Counted from the first letter of the stretch, positions 1-7,943 are shown. The stretch is DNA of 14,978 nt from Cyanobacteria bacterium HKST-UBA02 (GCA_020431945.1 JAGQHH010000434.1:1-14978); one strand, 5' to 3'. The notes: a model not told the origin generated them from the sequence alone. Program-made: numbers and translations.

Positions 1-1532
1 GCGCGGATCACAATGTCGCGATTACGCCGCAAGGAGGCAACGTCGGCCTCGCCCGGGGCCATGGCATGTGCCTTCTCCAGGGCGCTCAGGCTGGCTTTGC
101 CCTTGCCTTCCGCCTCCAGAATTCTGGCCGAGATAACCGTTGCCTCGACATTACCCGGCTCCTGCGCCAGGACTCGATTGACGGCGGCTCTGGCGGAGCT
201 GACATTGCCCCCTTTCAGATCGCAGAGGCTCCTGGCCAGGAGCGCTTCGGGATTGTCGGCGTCTTTTTTCAGCGCTTCACTGGAAAGTGCCAGAGCCTTT
301 TCCATTTTCTGTCTTTCCGGCGCCTCGATCAGCACCGCTCTCGCTTCCAGGGCCCGGGCGCTGGACTGGGAATCAAGACAGCGCGCCGCCTCTCTTGCTT
401 CGCTAATTGCCTGCTCCAAATCTTCTTGTTTGAGATAGATCCTGGCAAGCTCGATATGGGCCGGGGCGAAGAGCTGGTCGTCTTTTAAAGCGGCTTGCAG
501 AGAATCGAGTGCTTTTTTGTAGAGACCATCCTGGCTTTCGATCATGCCCCGGGCAAGAAGAGCCAGGGGCTCGTCGGTGTCCGGCGTGCTCTTGAAAATC
601 GCTTCTAATGTCTTTCTCGCCTCACTGCTCTTGCCGAGCTTGAGCTGGCAGAGAGCGATGATAGCCTGGCTGTCCGTATTGCCGCCGGGAAGCGCGCCGG
701 CTATTCCCAGGCTTTCTTTATAACGCCTGCTGAAATAGAGGGCTTTTGCCTTCACCGTCAGTACGGTCCGGTTGTCCGGATATCTGGCGAGGACCCTCTC
801 TGCGGCTTTGAGAGCCTCTTGATGGGCGCCCCGGCGCTCGGCTTCTTCGGCAATGACGATGAAGAACTCGGGCTCCAGGGAGTCGTCCTCCACCAGGCTC
901 TTCAGCTCCTGGCGCATGGCGGTCATCTGTCCCTGGCTGTGGAGACTGGCGATGGTGCGAAGCCGTGCTGCCCGGGACTCGGGCTCCAGGCAGGAGGCTT
1001 TGCTGGCGCAGGAGCTGGCCTTTTCGTTGTCGCCCAGCTCAGTATATAGATTGGAAAGAGCCGACCAGGCCTCATAACTTGTCGGATCGATTCTGGTAAG
1101 GCTCTCGAAGGCCCGGGCGGCGCCGGCATTGTCGCCGACAGCCATGAGACAGACACCGAGCTGGAGATTGGCGGTCTGGGAATCGGGCGCCAGGCGCACA
1201 GCCTCTCCGGCAGCGGCGGCGGCTTTTGCCTGGGAGCCTGGCTGTCTCAAAAGGATTGTCGAGAGAAGCACATAATATCTATCGCTTCCTGAACAGAGCT
1301 TTGTGTTTTTCGAGAGGAGAGCCAGGGCATCCATGCTCTTCCCACGCCCAAAAAGAGAGGCTGCCGAATCTAAAACGCTCTTGCACTCGGCGGAATCCGC
1401 TACTTTCTGCGGGGCGCTGGCTCGGGGCGCTTGCTCTGCTGCCTTCTTGCGGGCCAGGGCCGGTTCGCCTGCGCCGGTGACGAGCAGAAGAGCAATGAGA
1501 AGCGAAGAAAAGCCAATTTGAGTATCATTCAT
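1..1532 (-). CDS. Secreted TPR-repeat protein, partial (runs off the left edge)
   Basis: Read on the minus strand, the frame is open for 510 codons from ATG 1532 to base 3 with no stop, so the C-terminus lies outside the window. Residues 1-27 look like a signal peptide (hydrophobic core 6-22, then PALA before RKK), so the product is probably exported. The rest is rich in Ala/Leu/Glu with repeated TPR-like helix pairs, for example near residues 118-150 (NLQLGVCLMAVGDNAGAARA) and a stretch with SYEAWSALSNLYTELGDNEKA. TPRs bind proteins; no enzyme motif is seen. The n-region before the hydrophobic core has no positive charge. An in-frame TTG at 1547 would add SSYK and supply one, so the start is uncertain. 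No convincing Shine-Dalgarno (SD) is present. The gene is divergent from the next TPR gene with 5 bp between the starts. Family and export are confident; role unknown. Confidence 0.85.
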   Translation of the reverse strand, partial: MNDTQIGFSSLLIALLLVTGAGEPALARKKAAEQAPRASAPQKVADSAECKSVLDSAASLFGRGKSMDALALLSKNTKLCSGSDRYYVLLSTILLRQPGSQAKAAAAAGEAVRLAPDSQTANLQLGVCLMAVGDNAGAARAFESLTRIDPTSYEAWSALSNLYTELGDNEKASSCASKASCLEPESRAARLRTIASLHSQGQMTAMRQELKSLVEDDSLEPEFFIVIAEEAERRGAHQEALKAAERVLARYPDNRTVLTVKAKALYFSRRYKESLGIAGALPGGNTDSQAIIALCQLKLGKSSEARKTLEAIFKSTPDTDEPLALLARGMIESQDGLYKKALDSLQAALKDDQLFAPAHIELARIYLKQEDLEQAISEAREAARCLDSQSSARALEARAVLIEAPERQKMEKALALSSEALKKDADNPEALLARSLCDLKGGNVSSARAAVNRVLAQEPGNVEATVISARILEAEGKGKASLSALEKAHAMAPGEADVASLRRNRDIVIR

Positions 1533-1537
1533 TTTGT

Positions 1538-2638
1538 ATGAGCTCAAAGAACAGCTTCCATTCTAGACGACTTTTCGCTTCTCTCGCCTTTGCCCTGCTC
1601 CTTGCCCAGGGCGCGGTGCGGGCGTCTGATAACGGCTCCGGCGATGATCCGCTCTTGCGCCAGGCGCGCTCGGCCTGTCAGTCAGGTCAGCTCGATGAGG
1701 CAGCCAGCCTGGCTCGCCGGGTGATTTCGGTTTCGTCTTCAGCCCCGGCTGTGAGCGGCGCTTATCTATTGCTCGGCCGGATCGAGCATCGACGCGGCGC
1801 TCTCGACAGGGCGGTGAGCGCCTATCGAAAAGCCCTGGAGATATCACCGAAGGACGAGCAAGCCATGTTCGACCTTGGCGTCGCGCTATTCGACAAGAAA
1901 GACTACCAGGGGGCGGCGGATTGTTTTCAGAAAGCGGTGCGGCGCAAGTCGAGCAATGCCGAGTATCAGTTCAATCTCGCTCTCAGTCTCGAGCGGCTCG
2001 GGCGTAAGAGCGAGGCCATGAGCGGTTTCGAGAGAGCGGCCAGGCTGGATGCCACCAGTGCCGCCGCTCATTTCAGTCTGGGACGCATTCATCAAATCAA
2101 CGGCGACCTCGAGAAAGCATGTGAAGAGTACCAGACCGCCATCGCTATCGATCCGGATTTTGTCGATGCCTATAACAACCTTGGTGTCGCCTATGGTGAC
2201 ATGGGCAAATTCCCCGAGTCCGTCGCCGAGTTTCAAAAGGCTCTCAAGATCGATCCGGGACACTCCAACGCCAGGAAGAATCTTGGCTACGCCCAGGCCC
2301 ACACCAGTCTCGGTATCAGTTATTTCGGCCGGGGCGATCTTGATAAAGCCTTCGGAGAGTTCAACAAGGCTCTCGAAATCGACCCTGAGTATGCCGATGC
2401 GCACTACAACCTTGGTCTTGTCTATCACAAGCGGGGACTGATGACCGAGGCCATGGGCGAATATCAGAAGGCGATCGATCTCGATCCTCGCAATCCGAGA
2501 CCATACAATAATCTCGGCGTAGCATACGCCGCCGCGGGACGCAAGGAAGATGCCCGTGCTCAATACAAGAAAGCCCTGGAGCTCGATCCGACTTTTGCCG
2601 AGGCTGTGAAGAACCTGGCCATTCTCAACGGTCCCTGA
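1538..2638 (+). CDS. Secreted TPR-repeat protein, 366 aa
   Basis: Residues 1-29 form a good signal peptide: basic n-region with RR at 10-11, hydrophobic 12-26, cleavage after VRA. After a short linker, about eight or nine TPR units fill residues 70-365. They carry the hallmark pattern NLGVAYxxxGxxxxAxxxYxKALEIDP, seen as LGVALFDKKDYQGAADCFQK, NNLGVAYGDMGKFPESVAEF and NLGLVYHKRGLMTEAMGEYQ. There is no catalytic domain, so it is probably a periplasmic scaffold or binding protein. The ATG lacks an SD. A TATCAT (1523-1528) lies 9 nt upstream and could be a -10 element giving a nearly leaderless message. It starts 5 bp from the divergent TPR gene and converges on the sce7726-family gene, with 9 bp between stops. 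TPR class is certain; partner unknown. Confidence 0.93.
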   Translation: MSSKNSFHSRRLFASLAFALLLAQGAVRASDNGSGDDPLLRQARSACQSGQLDEAASLARRVISVSSSAPAVSGAYLLLGRIEHRRGALDRAVSAYRKALEISPKDEQAMFDLGVALFDKKDYQGAADCFQKAVRRKSSNAEYQFNLALSLERLGRKSEAMSGFERAARLDATSAAAHFSLGRIHQINGDLEKACEEYQTAIAIDPDFVDAYNNLGVAYGDMGKFPESVAEFQKALKIDPGHSNARKNLGYAQAHTSLGISYFGRGDLDKAFGEFNKALEIDPEYADAHYNLGLVYHKRGLMTEAMGEYQKAIDLDPRNPRPYNNLGVAYAAAGRKEDARAQYKKALELDPTFAEAVKNLAILNGP

Positions 2639-2647
2639 TCCAGAATT

Positions 2648-3214
2648 TCAGCGCCAGTCTTCCCGCAGGGAGAGCTTTTCTTTGATGGCCTGTCTTATAT
2701 CGGGCAATTCGAGCTCCCGGGCCAGAGCGCGCCACATCTTCTTGCGCGAGCCCGTGCGAAAGGCCAGGTGCATACCGTGCTCTTTCAGGACTGTGAGGGC
2801 TTCCTCTCGCCAGAGAAGCTGGCACATCGAATAAGGATCGACTTTCCAGTTGCGTCGGCTGGGCCAGATCTCGTTGAGTTGTGCCCGACCTTCTCTATCC
2901 TCAGTGACACAAATGAGTCCCCACCAGGACGGGACGATTTCCATGGCTTCTTTCACATGTTTCTGATCGCAGACCAGGGTCATTCGATCGAATACCCGGC
3001 AATAATTCTCTTGCTGAGAAGGCAGACGATTGAGATTATCTGACGCGCTTTTGATCTCGAAGCCGTGCAACTCATCGTCGATGAGAGCCAGATCGACCCG
3101 AAAACTCCCTTCGAGCACACCCAGCTCATCCACTATCAGAGGCTGTCTCGCAAGGTCGACGACATGCTCATGGAGGTAGATATGAAGAGCGATTCGGACG
3201 TCCAGTTCTTTCAC
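2648..3214 (-). CDS. sce7726-family protein (PD-(D/E)XK nuclease-like fold)
   Basis: The 188-aa protein starts at GTG 3214, since a stop lies a few codons upstream and no other start is available. It matches my recollection of the sce7726 family: RVDLALIDDELHGFEIKS at 39-56, RLPSQQ and a YCRVFDRMTLV strand, then VPSWWGLICV. E30 or E35, D41 and E53-x-K55 form the acidic/lysine triad typical of PD-(D/E)XK nucleases. By family knowledge these are uncharacterised, often sporadic or mobile-element-linked proteins; nuclease activity is inferred, not shown. It is a single cytoplasmic domain without signal peptide or TM. It lies alone between two TPR genes, convergent with one and divergent from the other. 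A TATAAT on this strand (3226-3221) ends 6 nt before the GTG, suggesting leaderless translation. Confidence 0.85.
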   Translation of the reverse strand: MKELDVRIALHIYLHEHVVDLARQPLIVDELGVLEGSFRVDLALIDDELHGFEIKSASDNLNRLPSQQENYCRVFDRMTLVCDQKHVKEAMEIVPSWWGLICVTEDREGRAQLNEIWPSRRNWKVDPYSMCQLLWREEALTVLKEHGMHLAFRTGSRKKMWRALARELELPDIRQAIKEKLSLREDWR

Positions 3215-3218
3215 GCCT

Positions 3219-3228
3219 ATATTATATT
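3219..3228. promoter_or_regulatory. Candidate bidirectional -10 region between divergent genes
   Basis: The stretch tatattatat reads TATAAT on the minus strand (3226-3221) and TATATT on the plus strand (3219-3224 or 3223-3228). It lies in the 28-bp gap between the sce7726-family GTG (3214) and the TPR lipoprotein ATG (3243). The minus-strand TSS would fall at about 3214, on the GTG itself; the plus-strand TSS near 3231-3235. No good -35 is visible on either side. This is inferred from sequence match only. Confidence 0.45.
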
Positions 3229-3242
3229 AGAAGGTCTCAGAG

Positions 3243-3476
3243 ATGCCCCGGCCAATGAACAGTAAAAACGACTCGATGAATCGACTTTTGATGGTGGCAG
3301 TCGCCATCCTCTCCGGTCCGGCACTCGCCTCTTGCTCGGAAAACGCCGGACAGAGTCCTTCTCCGCAGCATGAGAAGAAGAAAAAGAAAGAAGATCTCTC
3401 CAAGATTCTCACCCGGGTCGAAAAAGTCTCGGTTGCAGATGCGGTGGCGAAATATATCCCCGGACCCGGACGATGA
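3243..3476 (+). CDS. 5' fragment: lipoprotein signal and linker, 77 aa
   Basis: This is the portion before the in-frame TGA at 3474. If the stop is real and efficient, it yields a 77-aa exported peptide: signal through LASC, acylatable Cys30, then a Ser/Pro and poly-Lys stretch and no TPR. A functional product of this size is doubtful. Its frame continues directly into the downstream TPR part. Confidence 0.5.
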   Translation: MPRPMNSKNDSMNRLLMVAVAILSGPALASCSENAGQSPSPQHEKKKKKEDLSKILTRVEKVSVADAVAKYIPGPGR

Positions 3477-3572
3477 GGTAATTCTCCAACAGCCTCTGAA
3501 TATATAGAGGGGGCACATCTGGCATTCGACAATGACGATCACGAGGCCGCCCTGGTCCTGGCGGATCGGGCT

Positions 3573-4346
3573 GTGCAGATCAGCCCCGGCAATGGAGCCG
3601 CCTATTACCAGCGGGGCAAAGCCCGATTCAACAGTATGGAAGGAGATGAGGACAGGGCTCTCGAGGACCTGGAGAAATCTTGCCGTCTCGCACCCGGCGA
3701 GGACACTGCTTATATCTACATAGCCCGCATCTATGACGGTCGCAATCAAAAGAAGAAAGCCCTCGCTGCACTCAGCGAGGGAATAAGGGTGTGTCCCAGG
3801 AAGAGAGATCTTTATAAGTATCGGGCTGCCCTCTATAACGAGGACGGCAGGATTGATCTAGCCGAAAAGGACTATAACGACTATGTAGCCACCGGCGGTA
3901 CCAGCGAATGTTTTTTCTTGCGCGGCAAGTTCTACGAGAAGTGCGGGCGTCTCGAAAATGCTCTGCGCGACTACACCACTGTGATCAAGCGTCAGAACCG
4001 CCGCAATCAAGTCGACAAGCTGGTTCTCGGATATAAATATCGCGCCGGTGTGCTCAGACGTCTGGGCAGGCATCGTGAAGCCATCGCCGATCTGAGCGAG
4101 GCCTTCAAAGGCGATCAAAAAGACGACGAGGCAATCCGGTCGAGGGGCTTCGAATATATCGCCATCGAAGATTACAAACATGCCCTGGCTGATTTCGATA
4201 AAGCCATAGAGCTCGCTCCCCAGGGAAGGCAGGGCTATGAGGGTCGGGCTGCCGTCTATGAGAAGCTGGGCAAGAAAGACCTGGCCGACAGAGACAGGAA
4301 GGAAGCCGAGAAGCTCGAGGCTGCTCCTGCGGAGTTGCCCATCTGA
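3573..4346 (+). CDS. 3' fragment: TPR domain, up to 257 aa from GTG
   Basis: This is the portion after the in-frame TGA, taken from GTG 3573, the first conventional start after it. TPR coding is well preserved to the natural stop at 4344-4346, so the nonsense change, if real, is recent or tolerated. No SD precedes the GTG, and the protein would lack a signal peptide and remain in the cytoplasm. I regard it as part of the gene starting at 3243. Confidence 0.5.
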   Translation: MQISPGNGAAYYQRGKARFNSMEGDEDRALEDLEKSCRLAPGEDTAYIYIARIYDGRNQKKKALAALSEGIRVCPRKRDLYKYRAALYNEDGRIDLAEKDYNDYVATGGTSECFFLRGKFYEKCGRLENALRDYTTVIKRQNRRNQVDKLVLGYKYRAGVLRRLGRHREAIADLSEAFKGDQKDDEAIRSRGFEYIAIEDYKHALADFDKAIELAPQGRQGYEGRAAVYEKLGKKDLADRDRKEAEKLEAAPAELPI

Positions 4347-4352
4347 TATAAC
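4344..4352 (+). promoter_or_regulatory. Candidate extended -10 element (TGATATAAC) for the kinase gene
   Basis: TGA-TATAAC fits the extended -10 form TGn-TATAAT with one mismatch. It uses the TPR gene's stop codon as its TG. It ends 7 nt before the kinase ATG at 4360, so the TSS would fall on or next to the start codon. No SD is found near that ATG (the nearest GGAG is 25 nt upstream), which agrees with a leaderless message. A good -35 is not visible. Confidence 0.35.
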
Positions 4353-4359
4353 TCTATCA

Positions 4360-7077
4360 ATGGAATCGCAAGAGAAGCTGAAGGACAAAGCTTCGGAGCC
4401 GAGATTGAGAGAGGTAAGCCAGGAGGACACTGTTCTCCGCACCGATGCGCCCTCATCCACCGAATCGAAAGCCATAGGCGGTGGCAGCCAGGCTGTGATC
4501 GGCTCGACCCTGGCCGGCAACATCTATGTGGAGGAGCTCATAGGAAAAGGCGGAATGAGCTCGGTGTTCAAGGGCCGCCACACCCAGATCGACAGACCGG
4601 TGGCTGTTAAGGTCATGCACGAGCATCTGGTCAGCGAGGAGAATGCCCTTCTGCGCTTTCAGAAGGAGGCCCAGGCGGCAGGCAAGCTCGACCATCCCAA
4701 TATTGTCAAAGTCGCTGATTTCCGGGTTGGTGAGGGAGGTTTCTCCTTCCTGGTCATGGACTACGTTCCGGGCGTCTCTCTTGCCCAGGCGATTCGCAAA
4801 CAAGGCGTCCTGAGCTGCCGGCAGGCCGTGGACATATTCAGCCAGGCCTGCGACGCTCTCCAGCACGCTCACAGTCACGGGGTGATTCACCGGGATCTCA
4901 AGCCGAGCAATATCATGCTGGTGGACTCCGAGAGCGAGGACGGCAAACCCCAGGTCAAGCTCCTTGATTTTGGCATCGCCAAGATCCTTCCCCAGCATGG
5001 CGGCAGTGGACAGAAGCTCACCCAGACCGGGGAAGTGTTCGGGAGCCCGCTCTATATGAGTCCGGAGCAATGCATGGGCAAACCGCTGGATGTTCGCTCG
5101 GACATCTATTCGATGGGCTGTCTCATGTACGAGACTCTCACCGGGACGCCGCCGATTGTTGGTGCCAATACATTCGAGACTTTTTTCAAGCACACCACCG
5201 AGATGCCGGCGAGCATAAAGACCCACCGCTCGGACCTGCCTAATTACCGCGAGATCGACGCCATAATTCTGAAAGCCATGGCCAAGAATCCTGCCGACCG
5301 CTACCAGAGCATGGCGGAGCTGAAAGTCGATCTTCTCGCGCTTTTCGATGAAAAGGATCGGGGAATCCTCGAAAAAGCCAGAGACAATGTCGAGCTTGCC
5401 AGACGCCGTGGAAGCGCCAGGAAGGCTGCCTTACCGATGCCTGCCATGATCGCCGGGTTGATCATCCTGGTTGCCCTGGCCGCCGCCGGCAGCGCTCTCT
5501 TCCTGAAACAGCCCGGCTGGCAGGAGCTGTACACAGAAGGGCAGGAAAGAGTAGATGCCGGGCAGTACGAGAAGGCTTCCCGGGATTTCCAGGCGGCTCT
5601 GGCTCTGTCGAGCCCGGACAAGAAATCCGAAAAGGCTGTCTTGCGCGAGCTCCGGGACCTGGCTCTGATCGCCGGCGAGAATCCCGAGAATTTCGATCGC
5701 GAGCTCAAGAGCCGCCGTGATCAGGATCTGAGCCAGGCGAGAGAGGACCTGTCAGCCCTGGTAGCGCGTTTCGACCGGTCCTCTGCCGCAGAAAAGATTC
5801 AGGTGGCTCACGATATCAACGAGAAAATCGCCCCCCTGGTCTATGGCGATGCCGACGACCGGAGCCTGGCCGGGCAGACCCTGGATAAAACCATTGCAGC
5901 GCTCGAGGCGGGACCCGGCAAGATTTCTACTGCTATGGGAAGGTCCCTGCACAATCGTGCTTTCATCGATTATGTGCAGGGGCGGTATGAAAAATCCAAA
6001 AACGGATTCGCCCGGGCCGCAGACGTCTACAGGCAGATCGGCGGAACCGGCAGCGAAGCTCGCTCTTATCTGCTCTACACTCTGCAGTGGCTGGCCAGCG
6101 CCGCCGGACGGCAGGGCGACCACGACCTGGAGAAGAAATCGCTGGAGGAGAAGCTGGCACTTTCTCGCAGCAGTGCCAGTCCCGGCGCCATGAATGTGGT
6201 GAGCAACAACGTCCAGGTGGCCATGAGCAAGCTCAAGCTGGCCGAGTTTTATTTCTACGGCGAGAAAGGCAAGTATCAGGACCTGGACAGAGCCCTGGAG
6301 AATGCCCGGGAAGCGCTTCGTATTTTCGAGAATGCCGAAGAGAAAGACCCGGTGCAGCTTGCCAACACTCACTATATCCTCGGTGCGATTCTGCTCGAGG
6401 GCAAGGACCTGTCCGGCGCCCGAGAGAACCTCCTGGAATCGGTGCGTACTTTCGAGACACTGAAAGAGCGCGACAGTGGCTGCTTCGTGGAGGCTCTCCG
6501 GCTCCTCGGCCAGACTTACGAGAACGAGAAGAAGCCGGAGCTGGCCCTGCCGCTATATATAAGGGCTCTGGCAATCGGGCTCGGGATTACTCCTCAGCCG
6601 CAAGCCTCCATCGAGGCTCTACTCTTGCGCCTGGACAGCGAAGCCGTGCGCGGCTCCAGCACATATCGACAGGTGATCTTCAGGCTCATGAATGAGAAAT
6701 TGAGGGTGGACCGGGAGCGAGCCGGTAAAAAGAGCGAGGCTGTGGTCCGGGACCTCAGACGTCTGGCTGATCTGAATCGCCGGGACGGCCGTCTCGAACG
6801 AGCCCTCGAGCTGGTGGACGAAGCCCTTGCCCTGAAACCTTCTTCAGGCTGGCTCCAGGTAGGTCTGCTCACCGACCGGGCTCTCTATCTGTTCGACGCT
6901 AAGAAGAAGACCGAGGCAGAGGAGACCATCGCCCGGGCGCGCTTGAATGCCGCCGATCTGGATGTCTCGGACGATCGCTATGGGGAGCTCAATCGTCTCA
7001 AGAGCACTATCGAGGCCAGGGGTCTGGAAAAGGACTTCGGCGGGCTCTCGAGAAAAGGCGAGAAGTCCGGAATTTAG
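4360..7077 (+). CDS. Receptor-type Ser/Thr protein kinase with extracytoplasmic TPR-like domain, 905 aa
   Basis: A Hanks-type kinase that phosphorylates Ser/Thr on target proteins. Residues 1-55 are a polar tail. The kinase domain at about 56-330 has every catalytic element: Gly-rich loop IGKGGMSSVF (61-70), Lys84, alpha-C Glu103, HRDLKPSN (177-184), DFG (203-205), SPE (234-236) and SDIYSMG. A basic juxtamembrane segment (RRRGSARK) precedes one TM helix at about 362-383, so the C-terminal ~520 residues should be outside. They hold TPR-like units, for instance RVDAGQYEKASRDFQAAL, HNRAFIDYVQGRYEKSKNGF and YILGAILLEGKDLSGARENL, likely a protein-binding sensor. ATG 4360 was chosen because the frame further upstream overlaps the TPR gene and is not kinase-like. 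The gene follows the TPR lipoprotein gene by 13 bp and may share its function. Confidence 0.95.
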   Translation: MESQEKLKDKASEPRLREVSQEDTVLRTDAPSSTESKAIGGGSQAVIGSTLAGNIYVEELIGKGGMSSVFKGRHTQIDRPVAVKVMHEHLVSEENALLRFQKEAQAAGKLDHPNIVKVADFRVGEGGFSFLVMDYVPGVSLAQAIRKQGVLSCRQAVDIFSQACDALQHAHSHGVIHRDLKPSNIMLVDSESEDGKPQVKLLDFGIAKILPQHGGSGQKLTQTGEVFGSPLYMSPEQCMGKPLDVRSDIYSMGCLMYETLTGTPPIVGANTFETFFKHTTEMPASIKTHRSDLPNYREIDAIILKAMAKNPADRYQSMAELKVDLLALFDEKDRGILEKARDNVELARRRGSARKAALPMPAMIAGLIILVALAAAGSALFLKQPGWQELYTEGQERVDAGQYEKASRDFQAALALSSPDKKSEKAVLRELRDLALIAGENPENFDRELKSRRDQDLSQAREDLSALVARFDRSSAAEKIQVAHDINEKIAPLVYGDADDRSLAGQTLDKTIAALEAGPGKISTAMGRSLHNRAFIDYVQGRYEKSKNGFARAADVYRQIGGTGSEARSYLLYTLQWLASAAGRQGDHDLEKKSLEEKLALSRSSASPGAMNVVSNNVQVAMSKLKLAEFYFYGEKGKYQDLDRALENAREALRIFENAEEKDPVQLANTHYILGAILLEGKDLSGARENLLESVRTFETLKERDSGCFVEALRLLGQTYENEKKPELALPLYIRALAIGLGITPQPQASIEALLLRLDSEAVRGSSTYRQVIFRLMNEKLRVDRERAGKKSEAVVRDLRRLADLNRRDGRLERALELVDEALALKPSSGWLQVGLLTDRALYLFDAKKKTEAEETIARARLNAADLDVSDDRYGELNRLKSTIEARGLEKDFGGLSRKGEKSGI

Positions 7078-7128
7078 GGCCGAATTATGGGTATGTAGTT
7101 TAAGGATGGGTGTGGAGCCAGCCTTACT

Positions 7129-7938
7129 ATGAGAAGAAAAGTCAGATCCAATGAGGGAGCAGCCCTTACGGCTGAGTTCGCTCCGGCGTTGTTCGTTTTT
7201 TTCCTGATCGTGCTTTTCCCGCTGATCAATCTCATCGGCATGGCCACCGGCGCATCGGTGGTCTATTTCGTTGCCGGGCAGACCGCTATCAGCGCCGGTA
7301 ACGCCGCTTCATATCCGAGTGCTCTCGATCAGGTGCAATCCACAGCCAACACTCTTGTCTCATCAGGATTCGGTCAGTTCGCCAAGTTGCAGCCTGTGGG
7401 CGGTTATAATGGCTGCGGTGTCGACCTCTACACCACCCAGACCAGCGTCAACAGCAGCAATGTCACCACTTCGGGACCGAATACGCCCCTGGCGGTGAAT
7501 CCCGATACCAGCAATAATCTCTACAGCTACGACACTATCGCTACCTACGATGTCGGTCCTTTCGTCAATATGAGCGCCATGCCTTTCATCGGCGGGATTC
7601 CAGGTGTGGGCAAGCCCGCCCGTCTGACTTTCAGTGCCAGCCGCAATATCGAGCACCCCGATGCGCTCACTGGCATAGGCTCGATCAGCAATCCACCTGC
7701 CGGCGGTTCAGGACCTGGTGGTGGTGGTGGAATGACGTTACCGAACCCGGGCGGCGGTGGCGGACCCACCTTCGGACCTCCTCTCGGTGGAGGTGGTGCC
7801 ACTGGTGGTGGCGGTACACCGAATACGGGTCCAGGCACGCCTCCTTCCGGAGACCCTGGAATAATCGCACCGCCGGTCAGCGAGCCACCCCCGATCAAGC
7901 CCGATCCCGGCGGTGGACCGACTCAGGCTGGTGTGTAG
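7129..7938 (+). CDS. TadE-like pseudopilin with Gly/Pro-rich tail, 269 aa
   Basis: The N-terminus (MRRKVRSNEGAALTAEFAPA) followed by a hydrophobic helix at about 18-46 is the TadE/TadG pseudopilin pattern: basic leader, Gly, then Glu-Phe at the start of the membrane helix. TadE-type proteins are minor pilins of the Flp/Tad type IVc system, cut by a dedicated prepilin peptidase. Here the Glu is one residue further from Gly10 than usual, so processing is uncertain. Residues 50-185 are a Ser/Thr/Asn-rich extracellular domain. Residues 189-265 are low-complexity Gly/Pro, resembling a wall- or surface-spanning linker. No other tad genes are in the window. The gene starts 51 bp after the kinase with a weakly spaced GGAG (7114-7117). 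Its last codons and stop lie in the left 28-bp repeat. Confidence 0.7.
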   Translation: MRRKVRSNEGAALTAEFAPALFVFFLIVLFPLINLIGMATGASVVYFVAGQTAISAGNAASYPSALDQVQSTANTLVSSGFGQFAKLQPVGGYNGCGVDLYTTQTSVNSSNVTTSGPNTPLAVNPDTSNNLYSYDTIATYDVGPFVNMSAMPFIGGIPGVGKPARLTFSASRNIEHPDALTGIGSISNPPAGGSGPGGGGGMTLPNPGGGGGPTFGPPLGGGGATGGGGTPNTGPGTPPSGDPGIIAPPVSEPPPIKPDPGGGPTQAGV

Positions 7939-7943
7939 ATCAG
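7916..7943 (+). repeat. 28-bp direct repeat, left copy (attachment-like)
   Basis: Begins gaccgactcaggc and ends gtgtagatcag; identical to 9000-9027. It contains the last seven codons and stop (TAG 7936-7938) of the TadE-like gene. The flanking bases differ between the copies on both sides, so the identity is exactly 28 bp. Confidence 0.95.

Larger units (their letters stand above)
3243..4346 (+). pseudogene. TPR lipoprotein gene interrupted by one in-frame TGA
   Basis: The frame from ATG 3243 to TGA 4344 is continuous except for a single TGA at 3474-3476; no frameshift is needed. The N-terminal part has a lipoprotein signal with lipobox-like LASC (Cys at residue 30) and a KKKKK run. The part after the TGA begins mid-linker and holds about six or seven TPRs, such as YYQRGKARFNSMEGDEDRAL and HALADFDKAIELAP. 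The GTG at 3573 lies in the second helix of the first TPR, so a restart there would cut that repeat and lose the signal. ATG 3243 has an SD-like AGAAGG at 3229-3234. The kinase gene follows 13 bp downstream, so the pair may have worked together. It may be a recent nonsense mutation, a sequencing error or readthrough; other genes here use TGA as a normal stop. Confidence 0.7.

Noticed and set aside
1886..2563. Minus-strand ORF of 225 codons opposite the TPR gene
   Set aside because: It is a shadow of repeated TPR codons (GAT/CTC/GAG), with no domain or start signal of its own.
3474..3476. TGA as a recoded sense codon (Gly, Trp or selenocysteine)
   Set aside because: TGA serves as the natural stop of several genes here (2636, 4344, 9009-9007, 12919), and no selenocysteine-type hairpin is evident after the site.
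4237..4359. Kinase N-terminal extension of 41 residues from an upstream ATG
   Set aside because: It overlaps the TPR coding region, its composition is that of an out-of-frame reading (Arg/Ser/Trp-rich), and the native N-terminus fits ATG 4360.
7545..7898. Minus-strand Pro-rich ORF of 117 codons
   Set aside because: It is the complement of the Gly/Pro-rich tail of the TadE-like gene; the repetitive codons keep the opposite frame open.
7724..7915. Gly-rich GGTGGT tract as a repeat array or CRISPR-like structure
   Set aside because: It is in-frame coding for Gly/Pro, and units are irregular with no spacers.
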